Below are positions 1 through 5,305 of a DNA stretch of 6,124 bases, piece after piece. A program made the position numbers and the translations under genes. A model generated the notes under the pieces. It did no database searches. It had not been told where the DNA came from and was given only the letters and a program-made list of their open reading frames with translations. The DNA comes from CAMBDR01 sp046597185 (GTDB lineage Bacteria > Pseudomonadota > Gammaproteobacteria > Burkholderiales > Burkholderiaceae_D): assembly GCA_046597185.1 (NCBI GenBank), contig JBKJLF010000175.1:1-6124 (forward strand), given 5' to 3'. Numbering within the stretch: position 1 is the first letter of the stretch; every line of letters begins with the position of its first letter.

Positions 1-157
1 ATTATGACCCAACGAATATCGTTAGCTAAACCATGCTTAATGCACAAATATGCACTATGTTTACATGAAAATGAGGCCATACCACATTTTCATGTAAACA
101 TAGTGCATATTTGTGCATTAAGCATGGTTTAGCTAACGATATTCGTTGGGTCATAAT
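1..157. repeat. Perfect 73-bp inverted repeat (long hairpin or palindrome)
   Basis: Bases 1-73 are the exact reverse complement of bases 85-157, with an 11-base centre (74-84) that does not continue the pairing at its edges. The right arm ends 22 bases before the ATG of the first gene. The left arm begins at base 1, so the repeat may extend beyond the window. Each arm also holds smaller symmetric elements: AACGA-N3-TCGTT, TTAGCTAA, and a repeated ATGCAC. A -10-like CATAAT lies at 152-157, mirrored at 1-6. A perfect palindrome of this size with so short a loop is rarely stable in a chromosome. The alternatives are a fold-back artefact at a contig end or a real palindromic mobile element. The repeat itself is certain; its origin is not. 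Confidence 0.95.
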
Positions 158-179
158 TTTAAACATTAAAGGATATAAA

Positions 180-494
180 ATGAAAAAGATGTTATTAGGA
201 ATAATGATACCCAGCATTTTCGGCGTAGCAAATGCGTTGGAAACGGTTACTGGTCACGTTACATTGCTGGAACCAACCTATCTTCCAACCGCGATTGCCT
301 TCTATATCGATGCTGGCACTGCTTCCTGCGAAAGTGGGCAAATAATTTGGGCTAATCCAAATGAAAGCAATAATAAGGCAGTCTATGCGACGCTGATGCT
401 TGCTTTATCGTCGGGGCGGAAAATTCGGCTCTATTTCAATGATGGTGATAAGACTTGCCAAGCAAAATATTTACATTTATTGACTGATCAATAA
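180..494 (+). CDS. Small secreted two-cysteine protein, paralogue 1 of the array
   Basis: This encodes a 104-residue protein that I cannot assign to a named family. Residues 1-19 form a signal peptide (Lys-Lys start, hydrophobic core, cleavage probably after VANA), so the product is likely periplasmic or secreted. The mature part has beta-like segments, Cys50, a helix with VYATLMLAL near residues 68-76, a Gly-Arg turn, a hydrophobic strand, and Cys93. The two cysteines are 43 residues apart, as in the gene at 3168-3512, and probably form a disulfide. The start at 180 is chosen because AAAGGA (168-173) sits 6 bases upstream and the signal peptide begins there. The in-frame ATG at 111 would add 23 residues encoded inside the palindrome. 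CATAAT at 152-157 is a possible -10 box with no good -35. The gene is separated from its five relatives by the protease gene. Confidence 0.85.
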   Translation: MKKMLLGIMIPSIFGVANALETVTGHVTLLEPTYLPTAIAFYIDAGTASCESGQIIWANPNESNNKAVYATLMLALSSGRKIRLYFNDGDKTCQAKYLHLLTDQ

Positions 495-667
495 AAAATT
501 TTACGGCACGCGAATAAAATACGAAGATAAAGGGGTTAGTCCACGTTTTCACACTAACACACCGCATATTTTGGTATTAATTGTAGCCTGCCAATTATTC
601 TTTTTAGTTTGCAAATCGTCGCGATATCACAAATTCCTAAAATGCAAAAAATAAAGAGAGAGTAAAA

Positions 668-3019
668 ATGATTTCTACACTGAATTTTGTTGTGCGCCCT
701 ATTTTATTAGTGATACTGGTTGCAAGCGCATGCAGCGCCATGGCTGCTGAGCGTGTTAACTTGGCAACTACTGCCGCGAAAGCGGGCTTTGGTGCGCAGA
801 GCATCCACAGCATGACCGGCTTAGGCACCGACGAACTCATACCCCTACGCAGCAAAACACTAAACGGCCACGTTTTTACCCGTTATCAACAGTTCCACCA
901 CGGCGTGCCTGTCTTCGGTGAAGCCATCGTCGCCAAGAGTGACGCAGGTGCCCTAAGCGCATCAACCCCAGCATTATCTGGCGTGATGTTAAACAATCTG
1001 ATTCATGACTTGCCATCAGTAAGTACCAAGGTGGATCATCAAACCGCACTACAACAAGCAAAAACCTTGTCCCACGCGCAAGGCACTAGCAACGATCAAG
1101 TTAAGCTCTATATAAAGCAAAGTACTTCCGGTGTCGCCCATTTGTTCTACATGATATCGTTCATTAATCACAGCGCAACAGCACCAAGTCGGCCGTTCTA
1201 CATGATCGACGCCAACAGCGGCGCAGTGCTCGCCCAGTGGGAAGGCATCAACCATGTTGAAGGCAAAGGCCCTGGCGGCAACGCAAAAACTGGTCAATAT
1301 GAATACCAAATTGGTGGCAAATATGGGCCATTGGATGTCGTGCAAAGCGGTTCGACTTGTACTCTCGATAGTGCCAACGTCGCTACTTATAACTACAATG
1401 GATCGGCAATTGCACCCAGTGGGCCATGGTCATTTACCTGTCCGCGCAACACGAACCATGCCGTTAATGACGCATTTGCACCGATGAATGATGCCCATTT
1501 CTTCGGCAATGTTGTGTTTAATATGTACAAGGATTATTTAAACTTGCGCCCGATCAGCCAAAAACTGGCCATGCGCGTTCACTATGCCAATGCCTATGAG
1601 AACGCATTCTGGGATGGCACCGCAATGCACTTTGGCGACGGCGCAAACACGTTCTACCCGCTCGTATCTTTGGACGTAGCGGCACATGAAGTGAGCCATG
1701 GCTTTACCGAGCAAAATTCGGGTTTGATATATACCAACATGTCCGGTGGTATGAACGAAGCGTTTTCGGATATGGCAGGTGAAGCTGCTGAATTTTATGC
1801 GCGCGGTAGCAATGATTGGTTGGTTGGCGCAGAAATCGTCAAAAACGGCGTTGCCTCGCGTTACTTTGAAGACCCAACTAAAGACGGGAAATCGATTGGG
1901 CATGCCAGCAAATACACCCCCGGCCTAAACACACATTATTCCAGCGGCGTGTACAACCGGGCATACTACAACTTGGCAAAAACGGTTGGCTGGGATACGA
2001 AAAAGGCATTTCAGGTAATGGCCCACGCAAATGACATCTATTGGACTACCAACAGCACCTTTGACCAAGGCGCATGCGGGGTGGCACAAGCAGCGATCGA
2101 CTTCGGCTATACGGTAAGCGATGTCACTGCCGCCTTTAACGTGGTCGGCGTGAGCTGCCCAGTTGTACCACCGGTATGTAATAGTATTGCCCTCAATCCC
2201 GGCGGTCTTCCGGCCAGTGGTGGTCAAGCCTTGGCGCAAGCCAATTGCACAGGGTCGGCAATTACCTATGCGTGGACATTCAATGGCAGCGCTTACGGTG
2301 GCAACACATCATCGATTTCAGCCACTATTGGCGCTAACGCCAGCACCAATTCACAAAGCTACCCTGTATGCGTAACGGCAACTAACGCGGGCGGCAGTTC
2401 AAGTGCTTGCACCGCCTTAACCCAAGCTGGTGCAGCATTACCTGCCCCGGTATGTAATAGTGTTGGCCTGACACCAAGTAGTCTGCCAGCCAGTGGCGGG
2501 CAAGTTTTGGCACAGGCCAGTTGCGCCGGGACAGCGATTACCTATACGTGGGCACTCAATGGTAGTGCTTACGGTGGCAACACTTCAACGATTTCTGCCG
2601 CGATTGCTGCTAATGCCAGTACCAATGCACAAAGTTACCCAGTGTGTGTAACGGCAACTAACGCGAGTGGCAGTTCGCGCGCATGCGCTAGCTTGGCCCA
2701 AGCAGGCAAAATAGCGGCAGTGCCTACAGTCACCAGTAACCTCAATCCGGCCATGGTGCGCAAAAGCGTAATCTTTACCGCCACCTTGGCAGGTAGCGTG
2801 ACTGGCGCAGTCGATTTTCTGGCCGATGGCGTGATCATTCCGGGTTGCGCACAAGTGGCGCTCGCCAGTAACACGGCCACCTGCGCCACCAGCACGCTCA
2901 AGCCGGGCACGCGCAAGATTGAAGCCAGTTATAACGGTGAGAAAAGTGTCCCGTTATTACAGGTGATACGCACGCTGGATTGGTTGGCACCAGTACTTGA
3001 TTTGCTGTTAAATGATTAA
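668..3019 (+). CDS. Secreted M4 (thermolysin/vibriolysin-type) zinc metalloprotease with C-terminal Ig-like domains
   Basis: This 783-residue preproenzyme should be exported and then cleave proteins outside the cell. Residues 1-27 are a signal peptide. Residues ~30-110 resemble the FTP pro-domain (RYQQFHHGVPVFGEAIV), and ~115-195 a PepSY pro-domain ending in IDANSGAVLAQWEG. The mature enzyme probably begins near GPGGNAKTG (residues 202-209), the usual vibriolysin N-terminal region. The catalytic domain spans ~198-497, with NAFW at 312-315, HEVSH at 340-344 (zinc ligands His340 and His344, catalytic Glu341), third ligand Glu364 exactly 20 residues after His344, and His423 in THYSSGVYNRA, matching the thermolysin transition-state histidine. 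All key residues are present, so it should be active. Residues 502-685 are two tandem Cys-rich Ig/PKD-like repeats, and ~686-767 a third Ig-like domain (TFTATL, VDFLADG, ASYNGE pattern). A GAGAGAG purine tract at 657-663 precedes the ATG. No IPTL- or PEP-type sorting tail was seen. Confidence 0.95.
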   Translation: MISTLNFVVRPILLVILVASACSAMAAERVNLATTAAKAGFGAQSIHSMTGLGTDELIPLRSKTLNGHVFTRYQQFHHGVPVFGEAIVAKSDAGALSASTPALSGVMLNNLIHDLPSVSTKVDHQTALQQAKTLSHAQGTSNDQVKLYIKQSTSGVAHLFYMISFINHSATAPSRPFYMIDANSGAVLAQWEGINHVEGKGPGGNAKTGQYEYQIGGKYGPLDVVQSGSTCTLDSANVATYNYNGSAIAPSGPWSFTCPRNTNHAVNDAFAPMNDAHFFGNVVFNMYKDYLNLRPISQKLAMRVHYANAYENAFWDGTAMHFGDGANTFYPLVSLDVAAHEVSHGFTEQNSGLIYTNMSGGMNEAFSDMAGEAAEFYARGSNDWLVGAEIVKNGVASRYFEDPTKDGKSIGHASKYTPGLNTHYSSGVYNRAYYNLAKTVGWDTKKAFQVMAHANDIYWTTNSTFDQGACGVAQAAIDFGYTVSDVTAAFNVVGVSCPVVPPVCNSIALNPGGLPASGGQALAQANCTGSAITYAWTFNGSAYGGNTSSISATIGANASTNSQSYPVCVTATNAGGSSSACTALTQAGAALPAPVCNSVGLTPSSLPASGGQVLAQASCAGTAITYTWALNGSAYGGNTSTISAAIAANASTNAQSYPVCVTATNASGSSRACASLAQAGKIAAVPTVTSNLNPAMVRKSVIFTATLAGSVTGAVDFLADGVIIPGCAQVALASNTATCATSTLKPGTRKIEASYNGEKSVPLLQVIRTLDWLAPVLDLLLND
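2171..2722 (+). repeat. Two tandem 276-base repeats coding for 92-residue Cys-rich Ig/PKD-like domains
   Basis: Copy one (2171-2446, residues 502-593) and copy two (2447-2722, residues 594-685) are equal in length and similar in both DNA and protein. Both begin PVCNS, share LPASGGQ, ITY-x-W, NGSAYGGNTS, ISA, and SYPVCVTATNA, and end near Gln-Ala-Gly. Each copy carries four conserved cysteines (in VCNS, in A-x-C-x-G, in PVCVT, and in the late Ala-Cys), enough for two disulfides. Equal length and DNA-level similarity point to internal duplication within this gene. Ig/PKD-like modules on secreted proteases usually serve as adhesion or substrate-binding spacers; that role is inferred here. Confidence 0.9.
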
Positions 3020-3102
3020 ACACGCGTTGGGATTTTTTATAGTCCACTAGAAATCTGTGTGGGCATAAAAACTAATAGCAATGATTAGTACAATGAAATA
3101 CC

Positions 3103-3117
3103 TGGCATAAAACTTGT
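3103..3117 (+). promoter_or_regulatory. Possible sigma-54-type promoter upstream of the small-protein array
   Basis: TGGCAT (3103-3108), five bases, then TTGT (3114-3117) matches the sigma-54 consensus TGGCAC-N5-TTGC at eight of ten positions with the correct -24/-12 spacing. The mismatch at the -12 C is a real weakness. Transcription would start near 3129, about 40 bases before the ATG at 3168. No good sigma-70 pair was found in this gap: TTGTCA at 3114 lacks a -10 at suitable spacing. The nine-base GGCATAAAA occurs at 3062-3070 and again at 3104-3112, 42 bases apart, so part of the match may reflect a different repeated site. Confidence 0.3.
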
Positions 3118-3167
3118 CAAAATATTAATTTTAAAAAAATTTCAATTATTTAATTTATGAGGTATTT

Positions 3168-3512
3168 ATGAAAATCAAAAATCGTTTAGCTGGCCTCATG
3201 GTGGCAGCGCTCATGTTCACATCAACACCTATATTTGCAGCAGATTGGAACGGACCATCGGTCGTAATTGATGCATTATTTGTGTATCCGACGTATGTTG
3301 TCGTTGCGCAAGCGTCGTATACAGGGACCGCAGGTTGTCGGGCTGACGGATGGGGTTTTTATTGGAATGACTTTGATGCGCCAACCCAACAGCGAATTTA
3401 TGCCGCTTTGCTCGCTGCGCGGTTGACCCAAACTCCAATAAAACCTATTTTTACGGATACTGGATGTGGCCCAGAAAATTTAAAAAAATTTACTGGACTT
3501 TTTATGCTGTAA
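3168..3512 (+). CDS. Small secreted two-cysteine protein, paralogue 2
   Basis: This encodes a 114-residue protein of no recognised named family. Residues 1-24 form a strong signal peptide ending PIFA before ADWNG. The mature part has an aromatic and beta-rich N-terminal half, Cys57, an aromatic stretch GWGFYWNDFD, then QQRIYAALLAARL (helix, residues 75-87), and Cys100. The Cys57-Cys100 spacing of 43 equals that of the gene at 180-494. The Gly-Lys after the helix, common in its relatives, is replaced by QTP. The C-terminus FTGLFML matches the short hydrophobic last strand of the family. GAGG at 3159-3162 sits 5 bases before the ATG. It lies 148 bases after the protease gene with a candidate sigma-54 site between, so it probably starts a new transcript. 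Extracytoplasmic location is well supported; function is unknown. Confidence 0.87.
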   Translation: MKIKNRLAGLMVAALMFTSTPIFAADWNGPSVVIDALFVYPTYVVVAQASYTGTAGCRADGWGFYWNDFDAPTQQRIYAALLAARLTQTPIKPIFTDTGCGPENLKKFTGLFML

Positions 3513-3596
3513 CACGCTAGCTTAGATCGGGTGAGCATTACGCGCTGCGATCACCATCATTTATTGAACCTGACAGGACACCTAACGGAGACTTTT

Positions 3597-3944
3597 ATGA
3601 AATTATTTGCATTTTGTTCCTTGCTATTAGCCAGTTCCGCAGCACTAGCCCAAGGTTTCACAGCGGCTGCCGTACCAACCAGAATCGACGTAGAACGTGG
3701 TGATGGTTTTCATATCGTTGGCGCATTTGGGAATGTAGGTGGTTGTACCTTTGAGAACCAGCTATTCATCAAAATAGATCATCCGCAGTATAAACAGATA
3801 TACGCGGCAGCGTTGGCGGCCTTTGCGGGAAAATACAAAATTTCGGCTTACGTGCATGGGTGTGAGACCGTAGCTTGGTATTCGGGGCCGCCCAACACTT
3901 TTAACATCGTGCATGCATATAGCGCACTTGCCATTTCAGATTAA
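3597..3944 (+). CDS. Small secreted two-cysteine protein, paralogue 3
   Basis: This 115-residue protein has a signal peptide MKLFAFCSLLLASSAALA with cleavage predicted before QGF. The mature region contains the family plan: beta segments around GFHIVGAFG, Cys50, the phrase LFIKIDHPQ, the helix QIYAAALAAFAGK (67-79), a strand KISAYVHG, and Cys89. The Cys spacing is 39, the shortest of the six, and the tail after Cys89 is the longest at 26 residues. The start at 3597 is supported by GGAG (3587-3590) and by the signal peptide. An in-frame GTG at 3531 would add 22 residues without signal character and is not preferred. The next gene begins 11 bases after this stop, so the two are almost certainly co-transcribed. 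Function is unknown; a binding or toxin-subunit-like role is only a hypothesis. Confidence 0.87.
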   Translation: MKLFAFCSLLLASSAALAQGFTAAAVPTRIDVERGDGFHIVGAFGNVGGCTFENQLFIKIDHPQYKQIYAAALAAFAGKYKISAYVHGCETVAWYSGPPNTFNIVHAYSALAISD

Positions 3945-3955
3945 GGGAGATTAGT

Positions 3956-4315
3956 ATGAAATTATCTAAACTAAAGTCATTATTCGCATTGATAGGGTTG
4001 GTTGTGACCTCATCATCCGCGTTGGCGAATTACACCTGCACAGGGTTGGTTCGTGGTGTTGCAATGGATCTCAGATCTGGCGATGTTATCACTGAAAGCA
4101 TCGGCGCAATTAATTGGCCACGCTTATGCAGTGTGCATACCGCTACGAATGGCATTCCGGCGGATGTTTGTAAGCATCTCTATGCGACGTTGCTCACCGC
4201 GCAAACCACAGGTAAAACCGTGACATTTTGGGTGAGCGATCCCGGTGAAGTATGCCCAGCCTTGCCAGCGTGGGAGTGGGTTCAAGGTTTGTACTTTTTG
4301 CGTATTAATGAATGA
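3956..4315 (+). CDS. Small secreted protein with two extra cysteines, paralogue 4
   Basis: This is a 119-residue protein with a signal peptide to about residue 24 (SSSALA, mature start NYTC). The family core is visible: Cys58, helix KHLYATLLTAQTTGK (73-87), strand TVTFWVSD, Cys100, and a terminal strand GLYFLRI. It differs from the other five in having two additional mature cysteines, Cys28 close to the mature N-terminus and Cys72 just before the helix, which could make a second disulfide. The Cys58-Cys100 spacing is 42. GGGAGA at 3945-3950 overlaps the end of the preceding gene's context and sits 5 bases before the ATG, so translation is probably coupled to the gene ending at 3944. A 10-bp stem-loop follows the stop. 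No named family is recognised. Confidence 0.87.
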   Translation: MKLSKLKSLFALIGLVVTSSSALANYTCTGLVRGVAMDLRSGDVITESIGAINWPRLCSVHTATNGIPADVCKHLYATLLTAQTTGKTVTFWVSDPGEVCPALPAWEWVQGLYFLRINE

Positions 4316-4326
4316 CATGTGTCGCA

Positions 4327-4359
4327 GGCGAAGCTGCATGTACAAGTCACAGCTTCGCC
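4327..4359 (+). promoter_or_regulatory. Intergenic stem-loop between paralogues 4 and 5
   Basis: GGCGAAGCTG (4327-4336) pairs perfectly with CAGCTTCGCC (4350-4359) around a 13-base loop. It starts 12 bases after the upstream stop and ends 29 bases before the next ATG. The following bases (ACAATTTATC) are not a proper U-tract, so a classical intrinsic terminator is doubtful. It could instead protect the 3' end of the upstream message, attenuate, or lower read-through into the next gene. Confidence 0.6.
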
Positions 4360-4388
4360 ACAATTTATCACTGAAAAAGGAAATTAAT

Positions 4389-4736
4389 ATGAACTTAAAT
4401 AAAATCTGCAAGAATCTTGCAATCATTGTTGCATGTGCGCTGACTAGCCAAACAACCAGTGCAGGGGAGCAGACTGGGAAAATAACAAATTTATATGTTC
4501 GTGCATCTGATGGATTGATATGGCTTGAAATGGATGGCACGCACTCAACTAGACCTGCTTGCGCCACCCATTCTTATTGGATGATTCAGTCTGAAAGCTC
4601 GCCAACTGGAAAACAGCAATATGCAGCCCTACTTGGTGCAAAATTAGCAGGAAAGACCGTTGCCATTGCGGGCAATAATCAGTGTAGCCGATGGGGCGAC
4701 GGGGAAGATATTAATGAGATTCAGATTATTGACTGA
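4389..4736 (+). CDS. Small secreted two-cysteine protein, paralogue 5 (family archetype)
   Basis: This 115-residue protein shows the family pattern most clearly. The signal peptide covers about residues 1-25 (cleavage near TTSA). Next come GKITNLYVRASDGLIWLEMDG, a two-strand segment with a turn (residues 30-50); Cys58 in PACAT; helix KQQYAALLGAKLAGK (75-89); strand TVAIAG; Cys99 in NNQCSRWGDGED; and the last strand INEIQIID. I recall many proteobacterial hypothetical proteins with this C-A-T, YAALL, GK-x-V and C-x-x-WGD pattern, but no named function. The start at 4389 follows AAGGA (4377-4381) at 7 bases and begins the signal peptide. An upstream in-frame ATG at 4245 lies inside the previous gene and is rejected. 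An AT-rich T-tract and a TATAAT follow the stop. Confidence 0.88.
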   Translation: MNLNKICKNLAIIVACALTSQTTSAGEQTGKITNLYVRASDGLIWLEMDGTHSTRPACATHSYWMIQSESSPTGKQQYAALLGAKLAGKTVAIAGNNQCSRWGDGEDINEIQIID

Positions 4737-4747
4737 GCAAATTTTTT

Positions 4748-4753
4748 TATAAT
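4748..4753 (+). promoter_or_regulatory. Candidate -10 box for paralogue 6
   Basis: A perfect TATAAT hexamer follows a run of seven T 11 bases after the stop of the preceding gene. A TTGACT, close to the -35 consensus, lies at 4729-4734 but only 13 bases upstream, too near for a standard sigma-70 promoter. At standard spacing only weak -35 matches exist. If used, transcription would begin near 4760 and leave a leader of about 100 bases before the ATG at 4859. Confidence 0.4.
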
Positions 4754-4786
4754 AAAGAGATTTGGTACTAGTGCGCTATTGTTCCG

Positions 4787-4826
4787 GGGTTGCAGTAATT
4801 TAGCCTGCACAAATGCTGCACAACCC
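4787..4826 (+). promoter_or_regulatory. Imperfect leader hairpin and TGCACAA direct repeat
   Basis: GGGTTGCAG (4787-4795) can pair with CTGC (4816-4819) and AACCC (4822-4826), leaving a two-base bulge and a 20-base loop. The heptamer TGCACAA occurs at 4806-4812 and 4817-4823, starts 11 bases apart, about one helical turn. Such spacing would suit a DNA-binding protein if the region is upstream of transcription, or a leader structure if transcribed. No U-tract follows. This is weak, pattern-only evidence. Confidence 0.3.
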
Positions 4827-4858
4827 AATTCAATTCATGTATTTTAGGAGTCTGTAAA

Positions 4859-5218
4859 ATGAGAGTAATTCAAAAATTATTAATATTAGTCGGCGCACTG
4901 ATGCTGTGGTCGCAAGCAACGGCTGGCAGTTATCAGGGTTTGGTCACTAACGTAACCCCGTTCAACGGCAAGGTCTACGTAGTTGTAGCAAACGGCGGGT
5001 TCGACGGTGCTGCAAGCAGTTGCGCCACTGGTAATGGCATAGTCTATTCATTTGACCCGGCCACGCCATTTGGACGGTCGTTGCTTGCCGTTTCGCTTTC
5101 AGCGAAGTTGAGCGGCGTTCTCGCCTATGCGATCGGCGATGCCATCTGCAATGGTGGCTCACCTTTTCCACCTACTGGTATTGGTGAAGGGCTAATAGGC
5201 ATGGACTTAAAAGGTTAA
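4859..5218 (+). CDS. Small secreted two-cysteine protein, divergent paralogue 6
   Basis: This 119-residue protein has a signal peptide to about residue 22 (SQATA, then GSYQG). The mature part keeps the paired N-terminal strands (YQGLVTNV, then KVYVVVANGG), Cys55 in SSCATGNG, which matches the CAT of the preceding paralogue, and Cys97 at 42 residues' distance. The helix region reads RSLLAVSLSAKLSG (73-86). It aligns in place but has lost the Tyr-Ala and the Lys of Gly-Lys that most relatives keep. The tail is Gly/Pro-rich (GGSPFPPTGIGEG) before the final strand LIGMDLKG. AGGAG at 4846-4850 is a strong ribosome site 8 bases from the ATG. It is separated by 122 bases from its upstream relative and may have its own promoter. 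Family membership is slightly less certain than for the others. Confidence 0.85.
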   Translation: MRVIQKLLILVGALMLWSQATAGSYQGLVTNVTPFNGKVYVVVANGGFDGAASSCATGNGIVYSFDPATPFGRSLLAVSLSAKLSGVLAYAIGDAICNGGSPFPPTGIGEGLIGMDLKG

Positions 5219-5305
5219 AACGAACAAAAGGGCTAACTTTGCAATAAATGGGGGATTATAAAATTCAACCCGTTTTAGCATAATTTCACTTGACTAGAGA
5301 AAAAA

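Noticed and set aside
7..151. Integron attC-like core sites: ACCCAAC (7-13) and GTTGGGT (145-151) fit RYYYAAC and GTTRRRY
   Set aside because: An attC site is an imperfect palindrome with extrahelical bases and inner L boxes; here the arms are perfectly complementary, and no similar site separates the other genes.
111..179. Upstream ATG that would extend the first small protein by 23 residues
   Set aside because: The extension is encoded in the palindrome arm, has no ribosome site, and would bury the signal peptide; ATG 180 has AAAGGA at proper spacing.
535..558. Six-base inverted repeat GTTAGT/ACTAAC between paralogue 1 and the protease
   Set aside because: The stem is short and AT-rich with a 12-base loop and no T-run; it is within chance expectation.
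730..742. Possible lipoprotein box (ASAC) in the protease signal sequence
   Set aside because: The -3 position is Ala rather than Leu, and a good type I cleavage site (SAMA) follows; secretion as a soluble enzyme fits the M4 family.
1538..2916. Several minus-strand open frames opposite the protease, and others opposite the small genes
   Set aside because: They lack ribosome sites, signal or domain features, and lie fully within well-supported plus-strand genes; they are reading-frame shadows.
3531..3596. GTG start upstream of paralogue 3
   Set aside because: It would place non-hydrophobic, His-rich residues before the signal peptide; ATG 3597 has GGAG and a clean signal sequence.
4245..4388. 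ATG start upstream of paralogue 5 inside paralogue 4
   Set aside because: It overlaps a real gene in another frame and runs through the stem-loop; ATG 4389 has AAGGA and starts the signal peptide.
4742..4748. T-run after paralogue 5 as an intrinsic terminator
   Set aside because: No GC-rich stem precedes it; the run is better read as part of the AT-rich region around TATAAT.
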